Assembly (NCBI GenBank): GCA_963619935.1
Contig: CAVEYA010000005.1
Coordinates: 1-19,040, forward strand
DNA from: RUG13091 sp963619935
GTDB taxonomy: Bacteria; Bacillota_I; Bacilli_A; RFN20; CAG-826
DNA: 19,040 nt
Direction of reading: 5' to 3'
The position numbers and the translations under genes are program-made. The notes under the pieces were generated by a model. It searched no databases. It worked only from the letters and a program-made list of their open reading frames with translations, and was not told the DNA's origin. Positions 1-6,970 of the stretch are shown here, piece after piece; the stretch's first letter is position 1, and each line of letters starts with the position of its first letter.

Positions 1-140
1 GTGTAAGGGTTTTTATATATTTGCTTCATTGTTCAAAAATTTGTAGGTAGATGGCATTTTGCTATGTTAAAGCAAATGTGGTTTTACCGCAAAAGAAAGA
101 GCATTTTGTTAAAATATATAATACATATTTTAGTGGTGCA

Positions 141-149
141 TGTTATAAT
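141..149 (+). promoter_or_regulatory. extended -10 promoter for the flippase-glycosyltransferase operon
   Basis: The sequence TGTTATAAT is a perfect extended -10 element (TGnTATAAT). No -35 hexamer close to TTGACA lies at the usual distance. Transcription would start near 156, leaving only about 8 bases before the ATG at 164, so the message would be close to leaderless. This matches the absence of a convincing Shine-Dalgarno sequence before that ATG. Bases 1-140 hold no gene I can support. Confidence 0.55.
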
Positions 150-163
150 CTTTTTAATAACTT

Positions 164-1636
164 ATGGAAGAAGATAAGAGAGAACTTGAAAAACAAGTAG
201 AACAATACGAATCTGATTTAAAATCAGGGAAGAAAAAAAGTAAAAAGACTGTTATTAAATACATTCTTAATATTTCTCTTGTTTTAATCATTACTGCTTT
301 ATCCATTTTTTTAACTCTTTATAAGAACACCGGCAAAATTATTGAAAATTTAGTAAAGTGTGATTATAGATGGCTATTAGTTATTGTCGGAATTATGACA
401 GGAGCGATGTTAATTCGTTCTTTTGTCTTATTCTGTTTTGCTCGATTATATACACGTAACTATCATTTCCACCAAGCAATCGCGAACGATCAAATCGGTG
501 TCTTTTATAACGCTGTGACACCAGGTGCTTCTGGTGGGCAAATTATGCAAGCTTATACTTATAAAAAACAAGGCTTACATATTTCTTCTGCCGTTAGTGC
601 ATTAGCGATGTATTCTATTGTCTTCCAAGGTGTCTTGATTATATATGGCTTACTAGCCTTCATTATCAAGTTTGATTTAATCATGAGCATTGATAATGTC
701 ACAATTGCATTCGGAAGTTGGTTCAAGATTGAAATTCCGGCTTTAGTGTTAACTATTCTTGGATTCTTACTCAATATATTTGTTATTTTAATTGTCTTAT
801 TAATGTCTTATTGGCATGGATTCCATAATTTTATTATGGGGCCATGTATTTCATTCTTACATAAGATTCATCTTATCAAAGATCCAGATAAGAAAAGAGA
901 AAGTTTAAGAATACAAGTGGAGAACTTTAAGATTGAGTTTAGACGTTTATTAACAAATATTCCTTTTACAATTTTAGTTTCTATTTCTTTTATTGCTTAT
1001 ATGACAATTAAGTACTCTATTCCTTATTTCTGTGGATTAGCCTTAGGCAATCAATCTACAGTAGCAAGTTTCTGGGATAGTGTATTCTTAGGTAACTATC
1101 ACCAAATGGTGACTGGTTTAATTCCTATTCCTGGTGCAGCGGGTGTTTCAGAATTCTTCTTTGATGCTTTATTCTATAATAGCAAAGATCCTTCTAAAGG
1201 ATTCTACTATGTAGAAGTTATAAATAATTTAGGCGAAATTGATATTGATGCGACTAAAGAAGCAAGTAAATCATTATCTAACGCAGCGTTACTTATTTGG
1301 CGAACAATTACTTTCGTTTTCCCAATCTTAGCAGCGGGCTTTGTTACTGCTTTCTATCATGCTTCACCAAAGGAAGAAGTGGAGGAAAGAGGAGAAATTC
1401 CAAACCGTGGCACATTTGTGGCCTTACAAAAAGAAACCTATATTATGCGTAAGGAAGAAGTGGACGCTTTAGTGCACACCACCCAACTTAATCGTGAAGC
1501 TTTGTTAAATAAGTTAAAACCAAAGAAATCTGATAAAGAAAAAAATAAAAATAAAAAATCGGTAGATAATAATCCACCAGAAATTATTAAGTCTGATAAA
1601 TACGATGAAATTAAAGTATCTGATGAGGATAATTAA
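164..1636 (+). CDS. flippase-like (UPF0104 / LPG synthase TM family) integral membrane protein
   Basis: A 490-residue polytopic membrane protein of the UPF0104 family, which is related to the membrane half of lysyl-phosphatidylglycerol synthase (MprF) and is often called flippase-like. A charged, lysine-rich N-terminal segment (1-30) precedes the first membrane helix at about 31-53, and further helices run to about residue 400. The family signature of Asn, Thr-Pro and Gly-Gly is visible as NAVTPGASGGQ near residues 115-125. The C-terminal ~90 residues form a highly charged cytoplasmic tail. An in-frame TAA just upstream makes ATG 164 the first usable start. The next gene starts 2 bases after its stop and encodes a glycolipid-type glycosyltransferase, so I infer a role in moving or anchoring a glycolipid or lipid-linked polymer. 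The N- and C-terminal charged extensions are longer than in minimal family members. The family is well supported; the substrate is unknown. Confidence 0.85.
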   Translation: MEEDKRELEKQVEQYESDLKSGKKKSKKTVIKYILNISLVLIITALSIFLTLYKNTGKIIENLVKCDYRWLLVIVGIMTGAMLIRSFVLFCFARLYTRNYHFHQAIANDQIGVFYNAVTPGASGGQIMQAYTYKKQGLHISSAVSALAMYSIVFQGVLIIYGLLAFIIKFDLIMSIDNVTIAFGSWFKIEIPALVLTILGFLLNIFVILIVLLMSYWHGFHNFIMGPCISFLHKIHLIKDPDKKRESLRIQVENFKIEFRRLLTNIPFTILVSISFIAYMTIKYSIPYFCGLALGNQSTVASFWDSVFLGNYHQMVTGLIPIPGAAGVSEFFFDALFYNSKDPSKGFYYVEVINNLGEIDIDATKEASKSLSNAALLIWRTITFVFPILAAGFVTAFYHASPKEEVEERGEIPNRGTFVALQKETYIMRKEEVDALVHTTQLNREALLNKLKPKKSDKEKNKNKKSVDNNPPEIIKSDKYDEIKVSDEDN

Positions 1637-1638
1637 AA

Positions 1639-2814
1639 ATGAACATTGCCTTATTTACAGATACTTACCCACCATTTATTAATGGTGTGTCTACATCTTG
1701 TTATAACTTATGCCAAGTGCTTAAGGCACATGGACATAATGTCCTTGTCGTGACTCCAAGGACCACAAATGGGAAATTAGAATATAAAGACGGCATTGTC
1801 TACATGCCAGGCTTAGAAATAAAGAAAGTTTATGGCTATCGAATTACAAATGTCTATAGTAAGCAAGTCATTCAAATTCTTAAAGATTTTAAAGTGGAAT
1901 TAATCCATAACCAAACCGATGTGGGAATTGGTCAATTTGCCAAGATTGCGGCAAGAGAATTAAAAGTGCCACTTGTCTATACTTATCATACTGCTTATGA
2001 AGATTACACATACTATGTCGTGCATGGTTTGATGGACCGCATTGGTAAGAAGGTTTTACGAAGCTACGCAAAAGCAGTGGCGACCAACTGTGCGGAATTT
2101 ATTACACCAAGTGTAAAGACTAAAGAATATATGCGTTCCATTGGATGTGATATTCATATTAATGTGATACCGACAGGAATTGATTTTGCTTTGTTTGATG
2201 CAAAAAATATTGATGTAGAGAAGACTAAAGCCTTTAAAAAAGAGCATGGTATCACCGAAAACACAAAAGTATTCCTTCTTTTAGGCCGTGTAGCGCAAGA
2301 AAAGAGCATGGATGTATCAATTAAGGGCTTTGCTAAATTCGTGGCTAAGCACCCCGAAATTGATGCGAAATTATTAGTGGTAGGAGATGGACCACAAAAG
2401 AATGAATTAGAATTATTAACTCATGAGTTACACATCTCAAATAAAGTTGATTTTATTGGAAAGGTTCCAGCTAAGGAAGTCCCTTTCTATTACCATTTAG
2501 CGGATATTTATACTTCTGCTTCCATTACTGAAACACAAGGCTTGACCTTTATGGAAGCAATGGCCTCAGGAACAATTGTGTTAGCGAGATTTGACGCAAA
2601 TCTAGCGGATACGATTACTGATGGACTAACCGGATTCTTTTTTACTAGCGAAGAAGGATTTGTGGAAAAAGCAGAAAGAATATTTGCTTTAAGTGAAGAA
2701 AATAGAAAGAAAATAATTGATGCCGCCTATCAAACCGTAGATATGTATTCGTTTGAAAAATTCTACGAGAATATTATGGGAGTGTATAATCGTGCCGTTA
2801 AAAAATACTGGTAA
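1639..2814 (+). CDS. GT4 glycosyltransferase, probable 1,2-diacylglycerol glucosyltransferase
   Basis: A 391-residue GT-B fold glycosyltransferase of family GT4. The N-terminal domain opens with MNIALFTDTYPP...NGV, the acceptor-side glycine loop typical of this family. Residues 114-125 (YTYHTAYEDYTY) closely resemble monoglucosyl-diacylglycerol synthases such as that of Acholeplasma laidlawii. The C-terminal domain carries the nucleotide-sugar motif E298-x7-E306 in ETQGLTFME. The family transfers glucose from UDP-glucose to diacylglycerol at the inner face of the membrane; the exact sugar here is inferred. A GAGG ribosome site lies at 1625-1628, inside the end of the upstream flippase-like gene. 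The pair probably forms a glycolipid (lipoteichoic-acid anchor type) module. The 3' end overlaps recX by 23 bases, which suggests translational coupling. Confidence 0.85.
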   Translation: MNIALFTDTYPPFINGVSTSCYNLCQVLKAHGHNVLVVTPRTTNGKLEYKDGIVYMPGLEIKKVYGYRITNVYSKQVIQILKDFKVELIHNQTDVGIGQFAKIAARELKVPLVYTYHTAYEDYTYYVVHGLMDRIGKKVLRSYAKAVATNCAEFITPSVKTKEYMRSIGCDIHINVIPTGIDFALFDAKNIDVEKTKAFKKEHGITENTKVFLLLGRVAQEKSMDVSIKGFAKFVAKHPEIDAKLLVVGDGPQKNELELLTHELHISNKVDFIGKVPAKEVPFYYHLADIYTSASITETQGLTFMEAMASGTIVLARFDANLADTITDGLTGFFFTSEEGFVEKAERIFALSEENRKKIIDAAYQTVDMYSFEKFYENIMGVYNRAVKKYW

Positions 2815-3595
2815 AGAAATTAAGAAAATTAAAATTAACAAAAAGAATGTCATTATTACTTTTAATGATAAAAGCAAATTAGAAGTCACACCTGAAGCAT
2901 TAACTGTCACATATTTATATGTTGGCAAATCTTTAGACAATAAGACTATTAATGAATTAAAAGCGTTCTCGAAGAACGCAAAATTATTAAAGTATGCGAT
3001 GTCCTTATTAAAAAGAGGTCATTATTCTGAATGGAAGATGCGGGAAAAGCTGTACGCTAAAGAAGCAAACAAGCATGATGTTGATTTAATCATTAAGCAA
3101 TTAAAAGAACATGATTTAATTAATGATCAAATGTTAGTCTTGGATTGGGTAGAATATGGCGAAGAGCGTTTAATTGGGAAAAATAAGATATTACAAGAAT
3201 TATCTAATAAGGGTATCTTTGAGGAACAATTAAAGAAAATTAAATTTAATCATCAAAATGAAAAGAAAAAAGCTTTAGCCAACCTTCCTAAATTAGAAAA
3301 GAAATACGCTAAATACGCTTACGAACAAAAGAAACAGCATATTTATCATGGATTGATATCTTTAGGCTTTGATAATGATATTGTTAATGAAGTAATTAAC
3401 AAGATTAAAGCTAAAGACAACAAAGATGAAAAAGAGAAACTTAATAAAGACTTAAAGAAAGTTTATGAACGGTTATCTAGAAAATATGAAGATAGAGAGT
3501 TAAAAGAAAAAGTTTTTGCTTCATTAAGAAGTAAAGGCTATAAATTAAATGAAATAATTAAAGAATGGGAGAATATTTATGGAGAAATTAGTTAG
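2792..3595 (+). CDS. recX: regulatory protein RecX
   Basis: RecX binds RecA filaments and restrains homologous recombination. The predicted protein is 267 residues, close to the ~264 of B. subtilis RecX. An N-terminal beta-rich segment (about 5-45) is followed by the helical RecX repeats: LLKRGHYSEWKMREKL near residue 75, then VDLIIKQLKEHDLINDQ, then a C-terminal run rich in Lys and Glu. I chose the GTG at 2792 because GGGAG at 2778-2782 lies 9 bases upstream. An earlier in-frame ATG at 2753 would lengthen the overlap with the glycosyltransferase gene to 62 bases and has no clear ribosome site. Its 3' end overlaps yhaM by 17 bases. No recA is visible in this window, and linkage to a glycolipid operon is not obviously functional. 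Confidence 0.85.
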   Translation: MPLKNTGKEIKKIKINKKNVIITFNDKSKLEVTPEALTVTYLYVGKSLDNKTINELKAFSKNAKLLKYAMSLLKRGHYSEWKMREKLYAKEANKHDVDLIIKQLKEHDLINDQMLVLDWVEYGEERLIGKNKILQELSNKGIFEEQLKKIKFNHQNEKKKALANLPKLEKKYAKYAYEQKKQHIYHGLISLGFDNDIVNEVINKIKAKDNKDEKEKLNKDLKKVYERLSRKYEDRELKEKVFASLRSKGYKLNEIIKEWENIYGEIS

Positions 3596-4520
3596 TGAAT
3601 TTAAAGATTTAGACCGTATTAACGGTCAATTCTTAGTACAAAATAGCACAAAATGCATGAATGAAAGAGGTCCTTATTTAAATCTTGAGATAGGGGACGC
3701 AAGTGGCACGATTAATGCAAAAAAATGGGACGCCAGTGAAGATGACGTTTTAGCGTGTGGTATTGGTAATGTCATTAGTGTTGTTGGTGATGTCATTAAA
3801 TACAAAGAAAATTTGCAACTCAAAATCACTCATGTTGAAAGAGTAAATACCGCTGATATTGATATCACTAAATTTGTAAAAAATCCTCCAGTACCAAAAG
3901 AAGAATTAGTGGCTAGATTTAATAAATATGTGGAGAGTGTCAAAAATCCTGATTGCAAAGCAATCCTTGATTACATGATTAAAAGATTATCGCCTAAATT
4001 ATTTGAATATCCAGCCGCAGTAAGCGTGCATCATGATTATGCTTCTGGTTTATTAATGCACACTGTCTCAATGGCTGATTTAGCTGAATTTTTAGCAAGC
4101 TATTATCCAAATGTAGATAGAGATATTTTAATTACCGGAGTCTTACTCCATGATATGGGTAAAACTATTGAGTTTGAAGGCCCAGTGGTCTTTAAATACT
4201 CTTTAACTGGTAAATTACTCGGTCATATCTCTATTATGGTTAGCGAAATTCGAAGAGCGGCAGAAGAACTTAAGCTCACTTCAGAAGTGCCTTTATTACT
4301 TGAACATATGGTCCTTTCTCACCATGGCAGTAATGAATTTGGCTCCCCAGTCTTACCAATGACTAAAGAAGCTATGTTATTATCTTTAATTGATAATTTA
4401 GATAGCAAAATGGTGATTGTAGAAAAAGGATTAGATGGTGTTAAACCGGGCGAATTCTCCACAAAGATATTCCCACTTGATGGCCGTACCCTTTATAAAC
4501 CAAAGAAAGACGAAGAATAA
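3579..4520 (+). CDS. yhaM: 3'-5' exoribonuclease YhaM (OB-fold plus HD domain)
   Basis: YhaM is a cytoplasmic Bacillota 3'-5' exonuclease that trims RNA and can act on single-stranded DNA. The length of 313 residues matches the ~314 of the B. subtilis protein. Residues about 13-90 form an OB-fold nucleic-acid-binding domain. Residues about 145-285 form an HD phosphohydrolase domain, with H161, the H191-D192 pair in LLHDMGK, H248-H249 in LSHHGS and D272 as likely metal ligands. GGGAG at 3567-3571 gives an 8-base spacing to the ATG inside the end of recX. It is the last gene of the operon, followed after 16 bases by a strong terminator. B. subtilis yhaM lies close to prsA and hit as I recall, and homologues of both are the next genes here on the opposite strand. 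Confidence 0.93.
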   Translation: MEKLVSEFKDLDRINGQFLVQNSTKCMNERGPYLNLEIGDASGTINAKKWDASEDDVLACGIGNVISVVGDVIKYKENLQLKITHVERVNTADIDITKFVKNPPVPKEELVARFNKYVESVKNPDCKAILDYMIKRLSPKLFEYPAAVSVHHDYASGLLMHTVSMADLAEFLASYYPNVDRDILITGVLLHDMGKTIEFEGPVVFKYSLTGKLLGHISIMVSEIRRAAEELKLTSEVPLLLEHMVLSHHGSNEFGSPVLPMTKEAMLLSLIDNLDSKMVIVEKGLDGVKPGEFSTKIFPLDGRTLYKPKKDEE

Positions 4521-4536
4521 TAAATTCTGAACAATT

Positions 4537-4567
4537 AAAATAAGTGGAAAATCCACTTATTTTTTTG
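4537..4567 (+). terminator. intrinsic terminator of the flippase-GT-recX-yhaM operon
   Basis: A near-perfect hairpin: AAAATAAGTGGA (4537-4548) pairs with TCCACTTATTTT (4552-4563) across an AAA loop, and the T run continues to 4566. It lies 16 bases after the yhaM stop. Confidence 0.9.
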
Positions 4568-4625
4568 TTTAATTTCGCAAATTATGCAAATTTCAAAAAA
4601 TACGAATATAAATATATTATCAAAT

Positions 4626-4655
4626 AATTAAAAATGACTAGTTTCCTAGCCATTT
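4626..4655 (-). terminator. intrinsic terminator of the HIT-family gene (minus strand)
   Basis: Read on the minus strand, AAATGGCTAG and CTAGTCATTT (4655-4646 and 4641-4632) form a 10-bp stem containing one G-U pair. The loop is GAAA and a T-rich tail follows. It lies just past the TAA of the HIT gene and faces the yhaM terminator. The ~153 bases between the two convergent genes contain only these two terminators. Confidence 0.85.
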
Positions 4656-4673
4656 CTTATTTAATAAATATGT

Positions 4674-5090
4674 TTACAGATTTTTTTCAATTTCACTCGC
4701 GATTGCTGGTAGATTTAATCCTTCACTGTTATTATGCATTTCAATCATAATACCTTCTTTGGTGTTATACCTTGGAATAACATGAACATGGAAATGTCTG
4801 ACGGTTTGACCAGCGGCTTCTCCAGCGTTAGTTAAGATATTAACTCCTAATGCACCCATGAGTTTAACTTCAACTTGAGCGATTCTTTGGGCAATATCCA
4901 TGACTTTATGCATAACTTCATGTGGAGTGGATAAAAAGCTATCATAATGTTTTTTGCTAATCACTAATGCGTGTCCTTTGGTAACTTGTGAGATATCTAA
5001 GAAGGCTAATACATCTTCGTCTTCATAGAGCTTATAGCAAGGAATCTCGCCGTCAATAATTTTACAGAAAATATCTTTTTCTTCTTTCAT
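4674..5090 (-). CDS. hit: HIT-family nucleotide hydrolase/transferase-like protein
   Basis: A 138-residue histidine-triad protein of the Hint/Hit branch, whose members hydrolyse nucleoside phosphoramidates or bind purine nucleotides in the cytoplasm. The opening DIFCKIIDGEIPCYKLYED and mid-protein KGHALVISKKHYDSF are characteristic. The histidine triad HFHVHVIP is intact near residue 105, and the length is normal. I chose ATG 5090, which has AGGTG about 8 bases upstream, over a GTG three codons earlier that has no ribosome site. Bases 5115-5143 offer a candidate promoter (TAAACA, 17 bases, TATAAT on the minus strand). Its -35 falls in the terminator loop of the upstream lipoprotein gene, so the gene can be transcribed alone or by read-through. 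Confidence 0.9.
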   Translation of the reverse strand: MKEEKDIFCKIIDGEIPCYKLYEDEDVLAFLDISQVTKGHALVISKKHYDSFLSTPHEVMHKVMDIAQRIAQVEVKLMGALGVNILTNAGEAAGQTVRHFHVHVIPRYNTKEGIMIEMHNNSEGLNLPAIASEIEKNL

Positions 5091-5110
5091 ATTCTGCACC
5101 TGCTTTCTAT

Positions 5111-5126
5111 CTTTATTATAATAAAG
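5111..5126. repeat. perfect 16-bp A/T-rich palindrome upstream of the HIT gene
   Basis: CTTTATTATAATAAAG equals its own reverse complement. It contains the minus-strand TATAAT (5120-5115) that would be the -10 element of the HIT gene. It could be an operator or simply a symmetric -10 region. Confidence 0.6.
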
Positions 5127-5152
5127 AAAAAGGAGGTTGTTTAGACCTCCTT
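5122..5152 (-). terminator. intrinsic terminator of the tandem lipoprotein operon (minus strand)
   Basis: On the minus strand AAGGAGGT (5152-5145) pairs with ACCTCCTT (5137-5130) over a 7-base loop, followed by TTTTCTTT. It lies 15 bases past the TAA of the downstream lipoprotein gene. The stem is built from an AGGAGG ribosome-site sequence and its complement. Confidence 0.88.
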
Positions 5153-5167
5153 GATCTTTTTTAAAAA

Positions 5168-6970
5168 TTAATCTTCAAATAATTCTGGATAATTTTCTTC
5201 GAAGTAATCATAAACGGTTGTGTCATGATACTTTAATGAAGCTTCTTCTAACCAATGCTTGGTGGATAAAGTTCTATATGTATCATCAGAGGCAATTACT
5301 TTTGCCACTTCGTTAATGATTTCTTCTTTTTCGTCAGAAGTATATGTTTGCTTTGTAGCTTCTTTAGCTAATTTACTAGCAGAGATAGCTTCTTCAATTT
5401 GCACAACATAGTATGTTTGAGAATCAGAATCATAGAATAAGATATCATCAGTGACTTCTGCACCAGCTTGTTTACTAGCAACCTTAAGGTAGAATTTACC
5501 GTTAATCTTAGCTACAAGCTTAGATTCACTGTCATCTACTTTATAAGTATCAGTAGCAAATCTATCAACGACACCTTCTTTATCTAATTCAGTAGCAACA
5601 CCGATATTAAATAAACGAGTTCTAATAGTGTCTGGTAAATCGCTTAAACCACCGTTTTTGATGTACCAGCCATCAACTGTGTAGTCTTTAGCTTTAATAT
5701 CATTTTCTTTAATCTTTTTACCAGTTTCTTTGGAATATGTGTAAGTACCAGTGAAATCACTTTCGATTGAAGAATCGGTTGTGTTGATGTCAGTAGTGAT
5801 CTTTTCATATTCTTTCATCATGTCGCCGTAATCAGTGCCAATATAGTATTGATTTTCAGTACCGACATTTTTGACTGGGAAAGCGCCTGGATAAGCATCA
5901 TTTACTAAATCGAGATAAAGATTATTAAAACCTTTATAAGCGTCAGAGACATCTTTCATGTCATCTAAGTCAACAACGTTATCTTTAACTGAAATAATAT
6001 TTCTAACAAAGTACTTCATTAAGTAGTCTGCAGCTTTGTCATTGTTACTATTTGTTTTAATTGATAAAACGTTCACTTTACGCGCATAGCTACGTCCGAG
6101 CGTATTATAAGATTCATCTAATAAATATTGCTCGACTAAGAGAGTACGATAGATTGTTGGGATGATTTCATCTTCGACATATTTAATCGTTTCATCTTTA
6201 GTTTCGACTTCATCTAATTCGTATTTAGATTGATAGTTTTCTCTATGGAGATAACCATGTTGAGTAGTTCCATGCTTATCTAACCATAAACCGGTGAAAA
6301 CTTCTTTTTCGTCCACATCTGGCGTAAACACTAATTCATCTTCTTCATCCCACATCTTTGTGGCACTGTCATATGGATTAGCGACTTTGGACATGCTACT
6401 TCTTAATTCTTTTAAGAATTTAACTTCAGAGAAGTTGCCACGAGTGGAATAAGAGCCACCAGTGATTGTGTTATATAACTCAATGGAAATACGATCTTCG
6501 ATTGTTTGCCATTTTGCTTTAACACGGGAGATTTCGCTAGCTTTGGCTTCATCAGTTGTTAAACGGTTTCCGTCATCATCTGTTGACCAATAAGCTTTAT
6601 GATTTTCAATAAACTTTAAAGCGACTGTTGGGTTGCTTGGATTTTTATCGATATCATTAGCGGCTTCTTTAAGAGTAATTTCATCTTCGCCTAAATTATA
6701 TGGTTCAGCCACTCTATTATATCTACCAAACACTGAGACAGCGTATTGGTATAAGACTTCATCTAAGACGTGGCTAGATAATGAACCATCGCGGTAAGCA
6801 TCTTCAACAATGCTCACTAAATTATGATAAATCTCATCATCATTATTCGAATAGTCAAGGAGTTTATCATCATAATTTTCGGATTTAGCTTGGATATTGC
6901 TTGAACATCCTACTAATCCCATAGCCCCGAGTAAGGCAACTGCTAATACCTTATTAAATTTATTTGACAT
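5168..6970 (-). CDS. lipoprotein of unknown function, PrsA/SurA-like architecture without a recognisable parvulin active domain
   Basis: A 600-residue predicted lipoprotein. A Lys-bearing start and hydrophobic core lead to the lipobox LVGC (Cys22), so it should be anchored on the outer face of the membrane. The start is ATG 6970, with GGAGG 8 bases upstream. That ribosome site lies inside the last codons of the upstream PrsA-like gene, and the two reading frames overlap by 11 bases. I recognise no catalytic motif. The layout parallels its neighbour: an acidic helical N-terminal half, a short beta-like segment RKVNVLSIKTN near 297-307, a long insertion, then YYVVQIEEAI near 520-529 and a helical C-terminus. 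I infer a diverged, probably non-catalytic paralogue or partner of the PrsA-like protein, such as a chaperone subunit. Without structure comparison this is tentative. Confidence 0.75.
   Translation of the reverse strand: MSNKFNKVLAVALLGAMGLVGCSSNIQAKSENYDDKLLDYSNNDDEIYHNLVSIVEDAYRDGSLSSHVLDEVLYQYAVSVFGRYNRVAEPYNLGEDEITLKEAANDIDKNPSNPTVALKFIENHKAYWSTDDDGNRLTTDEAKASEISRVKAKWQTIEDRISIELYNTITGGSYSTRGNFSEVKFLKELRSSMSKVANPYDSATKMWDEEDELVFTPDVDEKEVFTGLWLDKHGTTQHGYLHRENYQSKYELDEVETKDETIKYVEDEIIPTIYRTLLVEQYLLDESYNTLGRSYARKVNVLSIKTNSNNDKAADYLMKYFVRNIISVKDNVVDLDDMKDVSDAYKGFNNLYLDLVNDAYPGAFPVKNVGTENQYYIGTDYGDMMKEYEKITTDINTTDSSIESDFTGTYTYSKETGKKIKENDIKAKDYTVDGWYIKNGGLSDLPDTIRTRLFNIGVATELDKEGVVDRFATDTYKVDDSESKLVAKINGKFYLKVASKQAGAEVTDDILFYDSDSQTYYVVQIEEAISASKLAKEATKQTYTSDEKEEIINEVAKVIASDDTYRTLSTKHWLEEASLKYHDTTVYDYFEENYPELFED

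Noticed and set aside
52..112. Short repeats (GCATTTTG twice; TTTGCT...AGCAAA inverted) upstream of the first gene.
   Set aside because: Arms of 6-8 A/T-rich bases are expected by chance here and no T run makes a terminator.
51..200. A 49-codon plus-strand ORF (ATG 51 to TAG 200) ahead of the flippase-like gene.
   Set aside because: It overlaps the flippase-like start by 37 bases, has no convincing ribosome site or recognisable domain, and spans the extended -10 promoter.
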